From the NCBI GenBank assembly GCA_948470475.1, contig OX419337.1, forward strand, positions 22,230,806-22,294,805: a stretch of DNA of 64,000 bases. Direction: 5' to 3'. Numbering within the stretch: position 1 is the stretch's first letter; every line of letters begins with the position of its first letter. Positions 31,901-58,433 of the stretch are shown here, piece after piece. The notes beneath the pieces were generated by a model that had not been told where the DNA came from, did no database searches, and saw nothing but the letters and a program-made list of their open reading frames with translations. The DNA comes from Galaxea fascicularis. Its lineage: Eukaryota > Cnidaria > Anthozoa > Scleractinia > Euphylliidae. A program made the position numbers and the translations under genes.

Positions 31901-34174
31901 CAGCTGTTGGACATAGCAGTCCTTGTGACTCAAATCCCTGCCAAAATGGCGGCGAGTGCAGAGACATAGGAGATTCCTACCAGTGTCTATGTCAAGAGGG
32001 ATTTTCTGGCGATAACTGTGAATTAGCAACAGGTTCGTAGACCTGCTCGGCATATAACATTAATTAAACCTGTAAATCCTCGCCCTCAAATGATGGAAAT
32101 CTGATTGCTCTTTAAACTTATGATAAGAATCGTTATAGAACTGATCATGCGGTGATCTTCACTGAGCCAAGGTATCTTCTTTCATTCTTAGGTCACTCTA
32201 ATCCGTGTGAGCCAAACCCCTGCCAGAATGGCGGACAGTGTACAACTGTGGACAACAAACCTTACTGTACCTGCCCTGAACAGTTTGAAGGGGAATTCTG
32301 TGAAAACCCAAAAGGTAAACGGCGATAATTAAATAACACGACGGTATTTACGGTCACCAACTCCAACAAGCTACCAAGATATTTATAAATGATCGAAACA
32401 CCTCAATTTCTTAAACTTTCGTTTAGTAGCCATTCTTCACCATTGAAGTATCTTTATCTTTTCAAACGTTGCAGCTACTTCTGCTGCTCACATACATAGC
32501 AACGGTCATATATTTTTTCTTGAGATCCCAGATCGTAGTAAAAAAAAAATGCAGCTAGTTTATCTGAGATGCTTGAAGCCCGCCTTCAAATTCTTTGTAA
32601 GAAAGCCAAAGGATCACATCATTTGCGTCCTTCTTATATTATCAAATCATTTAAAAACCAAACCAAGTGACTGTTTGGAACTTCTTTTTTCCCCATCAGG
32701 TGGACCAGGTGGTGTAGGGCCCGGTCCTGGAGGAGGGGGCAGACCTAAGTCACCGTGTCACCCTAACCCTTGTATGAACGGAGGAAGCTGTACAGAAAAC
32801 GGAGGCGGCTACGATTGCACATGCACCGCTCAATTTAACGGACCCAACTGTGAGAGTAAGTACATGGATTTAATTGTAATGAGTGAACATTGTCCTTCAT
32901 GGCGGCCAATCGTCATTGACAACTTTATCCTAAAAAAATGCGCGGAATATACCACTGAAAAATGATTTTGGATAAACATAAATTCCACTTCTTTATCTTT
33001 GTTTGGTCGCAGTTAGCGTTTTAAAAAAGAATTAGCAGCTTGAATTGTTTCGCGTGATATTTTTCACACAACTTTTTGGCTGTTTTACACTGATCGTTAA
33101 TAAACTTAATTCTACGAAATGCTGAAGTTAAGGCAAGCCGGGACCTACGCTGAACTTTCATTGCCATTACAGGAATTGGGTGATTTAGGTCAAACGTCGA
33201 ACGTACCAAAGGCGGACTAAAATTTAATGATATCTTTTGCTGTTCATAGTTGACGAATGTGAAAAGTGTGACGTCAATGCCTTATGTATCAATGGACACT
33301 GTAAATGCAAATATGGCTTCTATGGTAATGGATATCAGTGCGAAAAAGGTAAGTGATAGATTCTTTCCATAATAAAGAGCGATCTTACCACAATTACACG
33401 GTGGAGTATGAAACACTTCTTTTCTTTAATTATGTTAACTTATTCTTTTATCTTGAAGAAGAGGAAGAATCTGAGTGCGGGGGTTGCAGCCCATTTGCTC
33501 AGTGTCAAAATGGAATTTGTATTTGCTTGGAACATTACATTGGAAACGGATATAACTGTCAACGTGAGTAGCTCGATTCCATGAAGTAGGTAGCCGTGGG
33601 TATGGGATATGAGACAGGAGACAGAGTGAAAGAGGGGGCCGGAGGCTGAATAACAGGTAGACTAACGGGATTTTAAAGGACGCGTTAACGAAAATCTGGG
33701 GAGCACCATTTGAGCTAAGGTCAGTTGATTACGGACGAGAGGGATAATGGAAGTATTTGTTGGGTGGAGGTGTTGTGTAGTGGAAATTGGATGGTTTGAA
33801 AAAAAAAAAACTGGGTGGTAAGAACTTTAAAACAAAATAACTCTGAATTGTGTTTGTGTTTTGTGTTTTGTTCCGTTCCGAGAGGTAAAATAGGAAAGAG
33901 AGTCATAATACTGTTGTAAGATACATTCTTACAGATCTGGTAGCGTTTTCTTGGAATGTATTCGTATCCACCATGCCAAACTGTTTATTTTTTAGCTGTC
34001 CAGCCGTGCAACAACTGTCCACCTCCAAACGTTTGTGTTCAAGGCGGCTGCATACCTACATCGAGCAAAAAGCAAGTATTATTTAACTCACTATATGATT
34101 ATATTCTTGGCCAAAATAAACCCCCTCGCATGATAAGATGGAGTATGTATGGTGATTTATCATCGTCTGTTTAA
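20407..34174 (+). CDS. Gene B: secreted multi-EGF protein, paralogue of gene C
   Basis: Exons: 20407-20707, 22166-22276, 22377-22487, 22809-22925, 24273-24386, 24693-24803, 25234-25341, 25545-25727, 26514-26609, 26708-26815, 26913-27023, 27451-27561, 28330-28437, optional 29155-29298, 31904-32032, 32192-32314, 32700-32855, 33250-33348, 33459-33563, 33996-34174. All internal junctions are GT-AG and phase 1. Without the optional exon the frame gives 826 residues, and with it 874. If 29155 is the terminal exon instead, the product is 630 residues ending at 29357. Joining the 3' block is inferred from three facts: no start exon is seen before 31904, the phases fit, and the module order matches gene C exactly. 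The protein has a signal peptide and no transmembrane segment, so it is probably extracellular. The name and ligand are unknown. Confidence 0.82.
21665..21835. mobile_element. MITE with ATTGTCCA ends
   Basis: GAAGTACGATTGTCCA on the left is mirrored by TTGGACAATCGAGCTTCG on the right. The interior holds GACTGACGTTTTGACAGCC. Lies in gene B intron 1. Confidence 0.65.
22166..25341 (+). CDS. Gene B exons 2-7: six EGF-like modules
   Basis: Six symmetric exons of 108-117 nt (22166-22276, 22377-22487, 22809-22925, 24273-24386, 24693-24803, 25234-25341) each encode one EGF. Cores include [24 protein letters not shown] and [12 protein letters not shown]. The intron between the second and third is only 100 nt. 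Larger introns hold a CAT/GTC microsatellite and two foldback elements. Six modules here equals the number in the same place in gene C. Confidence 0.9.
22568..22745. repeat. CAT/CAC/GTC-rich microsatellite
   Basis: An imperfect run of CACCAT, CATCAC, GTCGTC and CATCAT units lies in a gene B intron, ending about 64 bp before exon 4. Confidence 0.85.
23450..23648. mobile_element. Foldback MITE, intact copy of a two-copy family
   Basis: AATAGACCCTTTGAAAAATG plus GCTGCCTTTAAATTATTCTT on the left is mirrored by the right end (AAAGGCAGCCATTTTTGC, then AAAGGGTCTATTT). Arms are about 75 bp. A second copy at 49893-50458 is split by another insertion. This copy has GAGACAAATATTCTAAAG at its centre, without the insertion. 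Confidence 0.85.
23655..24020. mobile_element. Foldback element with arms of about 150 bp
   Basis: The left arm runs through TACCTGTTCCAAAAGCATTG, ATCATTTGGTACACGACCG and GAGAAGGGGCGTG. The right arm carries the complements in reverse order, ending CAATGCTTTTCGAACAGGTA. It directly abuts the MITE to its left, in a gene B intron. Confidence 0.8.
25545..25727 (+). CDS. Gene B exon 8: EGF-like module with a 32-residue C3-C4 loop
   Basis: The 183-nt phase 1-1 exon starts [16 protein letters not shown] and ends [13 protein letters not shown]. The loop between cysteines 3 and 4 is about 32 residues and rich in Tyr, Ser, Asn and Gln. Gene C has a long-loop module at the same ordinal position (its exon 8), and gene A has three of the type. 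The core CLSHPC fits the O-glucose consensus C-x-S-x-P-C. Confidence 0.9.
26066..26433. mobile_element. Nested palindromic foldback element
   Basis: The outer arms carry GGCCGTTTTTCTACTAGAAA with CGCATTATCTGTCTGGACGA, and their complements at the right end. Inside is a second inverted pair with CGTCTGGTTATGCGTC and AAAGACGGGCACAAGACG. The open frame across it is a by-product of the palindrome. Lies in gene B between exons 8 and 9. Confidence 0.8.
26514..28437 (+). CDS. Gene B exons 9-13: short EGF, three EGFs, short EGF
   Basis: Exon 9 (26514-26609) is the short subtype ([19 protein letters not shown]) and sits right after the long-loop module, as in gene C. Exons 10-12 (26708-26815, 26913-27023, 27451-27561) are ordinary EGFs with NPCKNGGTC cores. 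Exon 13 (28330-28437) is another short module ([19 protein letters not shown]) that ends with TAKEE. The intron before exon 13 contains a long GAT-type microsatellite. All five exons are phase 1-1. Confidence 0.88.
27770..28215. repeat. GAT/GATGAC-type imperfect microsatellite
   Basis: About 440 bp of GATGATGAT with interspersed TTATGGTGATAGTTG phrases repeated roughly every 150 bp, so it is a higher-order minisatellite. It lies in the gene B intron before exon 13 and creates spurious poly-Asp and poly-Met frames. Confidence 0.9.
28745..28960. mobile_element. MITE family with GTTAGCCCTTCGTCAGAGCG core
   Basis: The arms (TCAACAGAGTTGATGATG, ACCGTACAGGGATTG) are mirrored at the right end (CCCTGTACGGTGGTCAATTC, TTATCAACTCCGTTGA). 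The core and the tail GACGCAGCACCACAGT recur at 39078-39215. Lies in the intron after gene B exon 13. Confidence 0.8.
29155..29357 (+). CDS. Gene B exon 14: Ala/Pro/Ser then Gly/Tyr-rich exon, terminal or alternative
   Basis: After a GCAG acceptor the frame reads [16 protein letters not shown], then [17 protein letters not shown] and GSYGPPSDS. If unspliced it ends at a TGA at 29355-29357, with AATAAA signals at 29600 and 29713. It also contains a phase-1 donor at 29299 (CCAA/GTGACT, weak) that would let it act as an internal exon leading to 31904. The motif SYGPPS recurs in the last exon of gene C (SYGPPSMDYPY), which supports it as real coding sequence. Which form is used cannot be settled from DNA. 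Confidence 0.7.
29600..29718 (+). terminator. Polyadenylation signals for the short form of gene B
   Basis: AATAAA occurs at 29600-29605 and again at 29713-29718, about 240 and 355 nt after the stop at 29357. The spacing suits a 3' end for the isoform that stops in exon 14. Confidence 0.45.
30350..30475. mobile_element. MITE with GGAAAGATTTCCACACAGCC end
   Basis: The left end AAGATTTCCACACAGCCCCA is mirrored by AGCGCTGTGTGGAAATC, with TTAATTATACATGC and GTATAATTATG as the inner pair. A copy in reverse orientation is near 55905-56010. Confidence 0.75.
30605..30765. mobile_element. Foldback MITE with about 48-bp arms
   Basis: AATATATCAAACACGAGAGA then CAGTGTTTCATCGGTGTATC on the left is mirrored by GGCCGATGAAACACTTTCTC and GAATGTTTGATATATC. 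It gives matching spurious frames on both strands. Lies between gene B exon 14 and the 3' block. Confidence 0.8.
31904..34174 (+). CDS. 3' block of gene B: three EGFs, two short EGFs, half-EGF tail
   Basis: Exons are 31904-32032 ([12 protein letters not shown]), 32192-32314 ([12 protein letters not shown]), 32700-32855 (a Gly/Pro linker [14 protein letters not shown], then [12 protein letters not shown]), 33250-33348 (short, [12 protein letters not shown]), 33459-33563 ([16 protein letters not shown]) and 33996-34174. The last starts like a short EGF ([17 protein letters not shown]) but lacks the second half. It runs to a TAA at 34172-34174, with ATTAAA at 34184 and 34248 and AATAAA at 34475. 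A donor at 34076 could instead join 34453 to add VSGQETAE and a stop. The alternative is a separate gene whose first exon I cannot find. Confidence 0.75.
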
Positions 34175-37100
34175 TTACAAAACATTAAAGCCTATAAAAT
34201 CTAACTCGAAGATATAAAACTGAAAAAAAATTATCACTCAGTAAAACATTAAATGAAAAAAAGAAAGCTTTTATATTTAAATTCTAAATTTTATAAATCA
34301 TGTTACAGTGAGTTGTGTCCCAAAAATTATAAGTTTATTTCAATGTAACCCTTGCTTTATAAAGTGAAGTAAGTCGTTTGTTTCACTCGTGATAGCGTTG
34401 GCTTTTAATTGTACTCTAAGCCTTCTCAGCCTCTTGTGATTTGCTTTTACAGGTCAGCGGTCAAGAAACTGCAGAATAAACGTTTTTATCTTGAAAGGCA
34501 GAAATAATACTCAACTTTAACGTAATTTATTAGAAGGTACCACTGGAAATGTAGCATAAAAGATCCTACAATGTTTCTCAAAGAGCATGTTCCAAAAACT
34601 TACCTTAAAGAAAACTGAAGGCGTAGACAAAGACTTGCAATACAAGACGGCTGACCATTATGGGATATTTGTTAGGTACACGAGATTGTCTAATATGAAT
34701 CTCATCGCTTGGAAATCTCCATTTTCTTTAACCTGTTATCTGTAAAAACGCAAACTGTCCTCCAAGAGGGTTTCACAATGTTAGCTTACGGCTTCTCAAA
34801 GTATGATTCTGTAGAATAGGCTAAGGATTACGTCATAGTTTCCCAACAGTGACCACATCAAAAGCAACACTTTTTTTGTTTGATAAACGTCACAAAAGTT
34901 TAAACCATCTTAAGTGAGAAAATGGGTGGTCGAAAGTAATATAGGGAGTTACAACAATGATATGCATATTTACAAATTTGAAACACAAACCTATTTGATA
35001 CGATTTTGATGACCAATAATGCATCCCAATGAATTCTTTCCCAAATAGTTGCGAAAAAAATAACAGACTTGGTTGCTCTCTTTCAAAATTTAAAAACTTT
35101 AAACTCTTAAGAACCAGGTATTAAGCTCTTAAATCGCGATGGTATTAAGTCATGTCACGCGAGGCTAAACGTTGTTGCTGAGTACGTGTAGTTTTTAGTT
35201 AACTTATCATTGCACCCTGACCAAGTCATCCAAACAATCTTATAATATGTATTGTAGTCATGCTATACATTCTTGCTATTTTACTACAAGATTACTTAAA
35301 GAAAAGGGGATAGATGTTTGAAAAGTTTGTTAAAGGTTATAAAAAATAAACAAAGTAAAACTAAAATTCTCATAATACCTCTTGTATGTGTGGTTGTTTT
35401 GTCATTTTTGGGCAATCCGAATGGAAAAAGAACTATCTTGAAAATTGCTCTTGAAAAAGTAGGGCAGGACAACTCCTAACTTCATAAGAAACTGAAGATC
35501 TAAAGATCTCTATTTATTTATTTCCCATGGTCGATTCTACGGAAAACGATTAATGAGTTCTTTTTAGTTTACTGATCATTTCTTGTTTTGTGTTCGGAGA
35601 AGTAACCTCTCTCACAGTTCCGTGTTCATCAATCAATGGAAATAAAAAAGTAAAAGTTAAATTAGAAACGAACTTTACGCATGAACGCTATCAGTTGACG
35701 GTTTGCGAAAATCCAATCAGAATCCTTTCTTGAGAAGGGTTCCAACATTTGTCATGCAAAGCGAAGCAGGTTATGGTATCCATTCAACCGAAACACCTGT
35801 GTGTATTACCGGTACTTTAGATGTGACTTCTTGGCCGTTATCATCCCTTACTAGGTGATAAAGTCGTAAGAAAATTGGTGACAATTATTACGAGTTAATT
35901 TCTCAGTCGTTCCAATCGTTTCTTTCAGTTTCTTTTCAGTTTCTTTCACTAGTCTGTCGCGGAGCGACCCCCTTATGAGACAGACAATTGAAAAAATACC
36001 ATTCGAAGTTTCCCTTCATTCATTTCTGGAGGAATAACAAATTATGTTTGCCAAAATGTTTCGAAGATGTCAACATTTTATCAACAGTCTCCCTTTACTA
36101 CTTAACTGTGCTCTTTACTACCACTCCTGCATTTGGTGAGGTGTAGTTTAAGTGTTACCATCATGAGCAGGGACTTGAGAAGCCATGATCAGTCTTAATT
36201 GTCCCTCTAATTTAAGTTTTTCGGTTAAACTCACAAATGACACTTTTATTGCTCACAAAGTAAGTAATTTCAACTTTAAAGGGCACCACAAATCCATCGA
36301 AACTAAGGGAATTACACCGAAGATGTCAACATTTTATCAACAATCTCTCTTTACTACCTCACTATGCTTTTCACTACCACTCCTGCATTTGGTGAGGTGT
36401 AGTTAATAATTGCCACCATCATGATAATTGCAGGGACTTGAAAATTTATAAGCTTTTCAGTTAAACTCGCAAATGACACTTTTATTGCCAACAAAGTAAG
36501 TAATTTCAACTCGAAAGGGCGCCACAAATCCATTGAAACTAAGAGAGAGACACTTTGAAGTTCGAAAGTTAACCAAATTTGAGAGTACCATCTCTTTGCA
36601 ATAATGAAGATAAATTTCCACAACGTTTGAGAACGTCTTTAGCGGGCGGACTACTTTTCTGTGAACCACCAAACTTGGATAAATGCAAGGGTCTTATTGC
36701 TTTCATTTTACTTTGACGTGAGGAAAACTGTTTGCAACAACACCCGGAACGCTTTCTCACGCCCCCTTATTTAGAGAAAAGGTTACCACTGACATTTTAA
36801 ATTCCTATTCGCAGACACCAAACACATAGAACAAGTTCTCTATTCAGAGGGATTTCTGGCACGTATCACGGAATTAGTCTGACAATTGAAACAGTACTAT
36901 TAGGAAGTTTTGGTGTACGAGGTCTTGTTGAACGTATTCCAAATCATTGAAAATGTTGTTTTGGACAAAAGTATCTTCATTTTACACGTCTATGAAAAGA
37001 AAAGAGTCTAAAGTAAGACCTGTAAAGTCAGAAGTTACTGCTTGCCTTTCACTTAATACGCGACTATAGTGACACTTTCCCACCAGCTATACCATCAATA

Positions 37101-37183
37101 TTTTACAAGTTTAGGGAAGCGAAACGATCGCATTTAACAATGGAGTGATTTGTTTTCTCTGAAGCTCTTTCAAAACATTTATC
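34175..37183. other. Intergenic region between genes B and C
   Basis: This AT-rich 3-kb stretch has no supported gene. It contains the 3' UTR signals of gene B, a pyrimidine-rich CTTTCAGTTT repeat near 35920, and one tandem duplication near 36065-36543. The promoter of gene C must lie at its right end. A two-codon upstream ORF (ATGGAGTGA) sits about 45 nt before the gene C start, if that is within the transcript. Confidence 0.5.
36065..36543. repeat. Imperfect tandem duplication, about 257-bp period
   Basis: The sequence from GATGTCAACATTTTATCAAC at about 36065, through CTCCTGCATTTGGTGAGGTG and AATGACACTTTTATTG, to ACAAATCCATCGAAACTAAG is repeated in the same order from about 36322. There are scattered substitutions and small indels. 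Two copies only. Confidence 0.8.
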
Positions 37184-52350
<15,167 letters not shown>

Positions 52351-52894
52351 AAATATTACAAAGGCACACATTTCATTGCTTTTAATGAACCATAAGTAAG
52401 AGAGCAGATAGCTTTCCTCCTTATTGAATGGAATACACAAAACGTCTCATTTTCTCCTATATGCATGTTTTACTAATTTCAAGCTAGAGGAATGTAAGAT
52501 AAAGATAAAAAATTACTTCTGATTGCACCATAGAAACGAAACAAGGAAAACAATAACTTGTATTTTTAGCTTAGATATAGACTACGCGTTTACAAGCCAA
52601 GGGCAAGCAAACAGTTTTAAGTGAATGTAACACAAAAAGAATTAGTACATCATTGCAAAAATGAACAATAACATAAAAATCATGTCATCTGCAAATTCAC
52701 GACGAGCTGTATATCCTTAGCCAAACCAAACCAGTTGATTTAACGCAATGATCCCCTTTAAAACATTAATGTTTCAAGTGAACATATTCCGTATTTAATA
52801 ACGAAGAACGAGCCAAGCCAAAGTGCTTGTTTGACAAACTGCGGTAAATAGAGTTACATAGTAAACACAAGTCATGGAAGATGCAGCAATGTGA

Positions 52895-52900
52895 AATAAA
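52895..52900 (+). terminator. Polyadenylation signal of gene C
   Basis: AATAAA about 545 nt after the gene C stop is the best candidate. No better canonical signal is seen between the stop and this point. Confidence 0.5.
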
Positions 52901-55900
52901 TTTGTCATTATTACATACCGTGTTTCTCTGCTAGTGCTACAATAACAATTAATACCACTACTGCTACTTCTACAGTTGCAAAAGCCCTCACTGGTGTTCT
53001 CTCAGTCATCATTTTCCCTAACAGTACCAACTGGTTAGCTGTCAGTATTTGACAGAGGTATCCCCCCTACCCCGTCTTCTCACCCGTAGTGTTGCTCCAT
53101 TATTGCACCTATTAAATAGCCTTTGTTTAATCTCAATTTTGCCGAAGCTTTTACTTATAGTGTAAGTTGAAAGGCAGGCTAAATTATTGAGAACAGATTG
53201 CACTTGCATTGACAAAAACAATGAAAATGAGGATCCTGATTTAGTCGAAACATGTATACTTGAGCATCGAAACTATTCAAAAGTTACACAAGTAACAGAC
53301 TGGAAACCAACGTGATAACATAAAAAACACATTCTTTCTCTCGTGTCCTGTACCAGTCGTCTCCCCAAATAACTCAGTTAATGTCTTGTGATGATGTACT
53401 GTTGACTACCAAGATTTTATTGTGTTGGAGATGATGAACCTTTTCTTACACAGTCATTATTCAAAGAGTAACATTTTTTCCCGTGAAACAGCAACCCTCA
53501 GAGCAATGGCATTTCCCTGATAAAAATTCGAAGAACTGGTTTTGAATTAGTGTAACAACAGCAATTTGTTCATCACAAACGAAAAAGAGACTGGTTCGAC
53601 CGGTGAAGCAAACCTTTTGCTTTTAATTACTTTAAGGCCCGTAGAGAAGATGCCGGGGGGAGGGAGGAAGGAAGGGGGGGGGGGGGGGCGAATCAAGTGG
53701 TCCTTCCGATGGACAGTCACTGAGAATGTTTGCTGTTTTAGGCAACAACCCTTTCCTGCATCTCTAGCCTGATGGATATCTGTACTAGTATCTTTGCAGA
53801 AGGAATAACTGCGCTGAAGAAAAGAAAAACAATAAAAAAAAGTCCCAAGTAGTACAAGAAAATAAGCATTCACGGGCAAGGAAATATTTAACATATTTTA
53901 AATAAATATACATAAATAAATAAATGGTTCGAACGCGGCCTTTGAGATTCAAGAAGCCAATCAGGAAATAGTATTTCAGTCACGTTGGCACGTGCGCATA
54001 TAATTTGTTTGAGGCCATGTTGAAAATTAATTCAGTTTGAACAGCTAGCTGAAGCGAGTGTGGGTTAAAAAACCGCACGCGTTTTGTGGACGCCAGTTGA
54101 CAGCGTAATGGGTAGTCAGATTTTTAACAAGTTGCTTTCTACATGAGAGTTTCTTCGGGAACTAAAGAATTGGAAGAAGCCAGCGGTGTGAAAGAACTGG
54201 ATCCGAACACTGGGAAAGAAGGTCAGTTAATCAGTTTCAAATTTGAACCGAGTTTTAATTCGTGGAAGCCGCTCGGAAAATGTCCGTTTCCTTTGCTAAG
54301 TCCATTTAATTCCGGTTACAAGCTATCGACCACACACTGACGTTTAGTTTCTGTTTACAGCAGAAAGAAACGAAAGAGTTTTGAAACTGTCCAGATGAGT
54401 TCACGTGCACGTGGGAACGTAACAGCTGTGGAAATAACGGTAGGCCCAACTAAGTTGTTTTAAAATCGTATCAAAAATTAAACGATTTCTTGACTTAAAC
54501 GACAGGAGAGCCTTCTAACTCATTTATTGCAACATCTAAATGTGGCGAAAAACAACTAAGGTGTTATATAAATGAAGTCGACTACCAGGTTGTTTACCAT
54601 TTACCCCCAAACCCCGGAAAATTCGGATGGAATGTAAATGGGAAGACTATTTTTTTCTTCCTGAACGGAAAGTTCCACGGGAAAACGGGATTTCTTGAAA
54701 GGAAGTCCAAAACGGAATTTCCGTACGGAAAATGTGTTTACCATTTGCTATTTTCACTAGTTCCAAGCCCTACTCCAATTTTGATGCTTGCCGCGTGTTG
54801 TTTAGTAGGGGTTGTGCAAATGGTACACGCCAACCTGAACGGAATTTTTCATTAGGAATTTTTGCTTACCATTTGTACAACCTCATTCTCCGAAATATCC
54901 ATTCATAACAAAAAACTAGCCGCGAAACAGTTTTCCTAATCACAGCTGCTGGCGAAGCTCGTGTGTCTTCGTAGAAGTAATTTTGTTTGTACAAACTAGG
55001 GCAACGATACTGCACGCGCACGTTCATTAGTTTCAGCAAACACGGGTTTCACTTCACTAGCAAGTAGGAAAGCACTGTTCGTTACTCACTTTAGTCGTCG
55101 GACTCGGCTTTCTCAGCTGCTTTTAATCTTTCAAACAAGATGAACAAAGGGAATCTGAAAACGAAGTGAGCAGTTGAACAGATTATTTTTACGCTCAAAT
55201 CCCACTAAACATTTTTATATGCTTCAAATATAATCGATGCTTTTTGAATTTGCTGCTTGTTTCAAGGTTGATGCACTGGGTACCCACACAAATTGTGTGA
55301 CTGTATATTTTATGGGAATATCGAAAACGTTCATATAACCGTATGAATGTACTGCGATGAATACTTTTTATATAAGATCAAAACAGATGTTTTTTTTTAC
55401 ATTAAATGCTGTGTGCTGTCGTTCTTGTTTCTGAAAACGGCGAATTCAGTTGGCAATTTGGCGGATTTTGCGTTGAAGGATTACTGAAGGCCAGAGGTTT
55501 CTTGTCATACCATTACATTTGAAATTCGTCTAAAAACTTTAAGCGCTAAACCTCAAATAATAGTGAAAAATCCAGCATTGAAGCTCGACGGAAGTGAAGC
55601 TGGATTTTCGTGCGCCTGCTTGTAACCGTCGCGCTGTTTGGTCATTTCTGATTGGATTACTGACAGCGGCAAACTTTCCACTAACCAGCCTGGCATTCAC
55701 GAGAATCCAGCTACGCCTCCGTTGAGCTTCGAATGCTGGATTTTTTAATGCTATTTGTGGTGTAGCTAATTAGAGGCAGCCAGCTTATTAAATTTTTCAC
55801 GCCTCGTGCTGGGGGAGGTGGGGGGGGGGGGGGGGTGGTTATTAGAAAGGGGGCTGAATAGAGAAAACACGGTATAAAGTCATCACTGTGACTCAACTCT

Positions 55901-55904
55901 ATTC

Positions 55905-56010
55905 GTTTTTGGAAAAGGGTTAGTATGATAGTATGACAGTGATATATGCTAGGAGTCCTGTGTATACATAATTCAATTATGGGGCTGTGCGGAAATCTTT
56001 TCAACTTTTG
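55905..56010. mobile_element. Inverted second copy of the TTTCCACACAGCC MITE
   Basis: GGGTTAGTATGATAGTATGA, CAGTGATATATGC and ATGGGGCTGTGCGGAAATCT match the complement of the element at 30350-30475 in order. It lies in the gene-poor right part. Confidence 0.7.
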
Positions 56011-58433
56011 TCTGATCTTCTTGATTTCAGGCTCCTTCACTTATAACATCCATAATTTGTAAAGTTCTTTTGTTTACACATTACGTTTTTACCCTCAGGT
56101 TGCCTCAGATTCCTAAATTGTTTCTGGCGATCGACAGAAACATTCCACTGCTCATGGTTTTAACCACAGGTTTCCCAGTATTCAACCGTTCCAGCCACAG
56201 GATATCTACTCCGCGTTGCGATGAGATCTCTATCCTCAACTAGGTGCCCTACTTGATCAGCTGCACCCAGCCCAGTTGACAGCGTCAACCCACTAACAGC
56301 TTCACATCAGATCCACCCGACCCAGTTTGACTTCCGGCATGATCCCGATGTTCGACTGTGATTTGTGGTCAGTAACATTCCTTGTGGGTTGGGATAGGGG
56401 GGTATATAGAGCTCTGGATGAACCTTGCAAAGCATACCATCCACACACCTTCGGCCAGACTTCCGCGGACTTCTCATTCGTCTTAATTGGATTGTAGTTA
56501 GCTTAGCTAGCGGGTCCCAAGGTTTGGTTGGCTCCTCCGCCCTTAGGCCCCTTAAGTATCGGGTTCCTTTGCAGGTTATTCGGCTGCTAATTCGTGTTTG
56601 TTCGGCCTTTCTTCGGATTAGGTTCGTCTTACTTCTTTTTCGGGCTGTCTCTCGGCTTTCTCGGACTATCTGGATGTGCTTCTCGTCATCATCGCAATGG
56701 ATCGTGAACTTCTTCTCCGGAATCTCCCGCTTAGTTGCGCGAAATTTTATTTATCTCTCAAGTTTTACTTGACAGTTTACAAAGCTCTGTGCAAGTGAAG
56801 CTTTTGTGGTAAGGTTCAACCAGACGATTACTTTAATGACTCAGGACACTAGAGGATGCAGGCCGTTCAACTGGAAGCAGGGAGACCTGATTTGGCTATT
56901 CCTTGCAGGTTGAGTGGTTTCTCTAGTTACAGAAAGACAGTTCGTATAGCCTTGCAGTTGGGGGTCAGCCTTTTTTTTTTTCAAAATTGGCTTACAAAGA
57001 AAATCAAGAAAACAAAAGAATCGAAAAGAAACTAGAAAAAGACGAAAAGAACCTCGACGGTTCTTCATTCATTTTACCTGCGATTTATTGCTACTGACCT
57101 CCAACTTTGCGAGGGTAGATTAGTCAATTGAACTTTAATGGCTCACATACTCGGTAATCTGCGATAAAACTGTTCTACTCGGAAAAGAGTCACTTTTATC
57201 GCAAGTTGCTCACAGGGTTTCATGGGACAACGCACACACAATAGGTCAGCTAAGATCGTTTGCAACTATTGTAAGCGTACGCAGTCTTCGAGAGATCACT
57301 CTACGGCGCGGAATCGTCACCAGCATCTATGAAGAGTTGGTCCAAGTTAGCTTCAGAAAGTGACAGATAAATGGGAGGATTTTTTCACTATGGCAGCGTA
57401 GACATGCAGACGAGCGGACAAGTCTACTTGTTTAAATGTCTGCCTCGTGGGAGAAATCTCTTGTCAGGAGGCCCTGCATTGCACCACGCAGGCGCAGATT
57501 GTCTACCGATTACCGCCGCCTCAAGAATGCCGACCACCGTCTGTTCAATGACTACTCACCCTTGGACGAACGCTTAACCCTGCGCCCTTGATGAACACGG
57601 CGAGAGATGGGGGCACAACAACCCAAGAAGGTACGGCCGATTTACGTGGTGCAATTTCTGCTTTACGACAGAGCGTAGGCGTTAAGACTAGATTGTAAGA
57701 CATTGCCTCAGGTTAAATCTTCCAAGCAAATTCTTGGCTGTAAATTGCCGGAATATGACAGCTGTAATCAGAAGTTGCCCCATGTTAATTAGCCCTCGGT
57801 ACACAGGGACACCAGGTATGTGGAGATTTATTTATGTATATAATTAAGGCGTAACGCGTTTGGTTTCGGTTTTCGATTCCGGTTTCGTTTCAGTTTTGTT
57901 CGGCCTTCGATTTGACATTCGATGCAAAGTCATCTTCCCTCTGAAAGCTTGGTATCGACAACGTATCGATAGCAAGCCGCTAATATCAATCTGCGTATTC
58001 CGGACTCCCTGGGGTGTTTCATTCGAGACGTCGAGTTTTAAGGACGTATGATCACCCCTTGGTTTCTCTGGAAGCTAAATTGTTAAGGAGCGCACCCTAC
58101 CCCATTTAACTTAAGTTGTAAAAACTAACAGATGATATGAATAAAGTCCGAAAAAAGTAATGTTGTCTGCGTCTTTAATCTAAAGCTACGCAATAAACGA
58201 CCTAATTTTGTTACAGGTAATTTCTTTGCAGGAATTTTTCTTCGGAATCAGCGCATCGCAAATTGTTGTAACTGACAAATTTAATCAATAAAGTTTGACA
58301 CGAAAACACCAAGGTGTCTTTGTTTTCTTCAAACTACTTACTCACCTTGTCACAGAACTTTATTTTCAGCGACGTCTTCTTGACAGTTTACGTCAACGTC
58401 GGTCTACACGTCGCAGATGGGCAGGAGAGTTCT

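Noticed and set aside
54143..54439. Possible two-exon gene starting MRVSSGTKELEEASGVKE
   Set aside because: There is a good donor at 54221 and an acceptor at 54360, but the joined frame stops after about 12 codons and no further exon is found.
56425..56772. A 115-codon open frame in the gene-poor region
   Set aside because: Composition is random-like (Leu/Ser/Arg/Ile), with no domain, no splice context and no repeat explanation.
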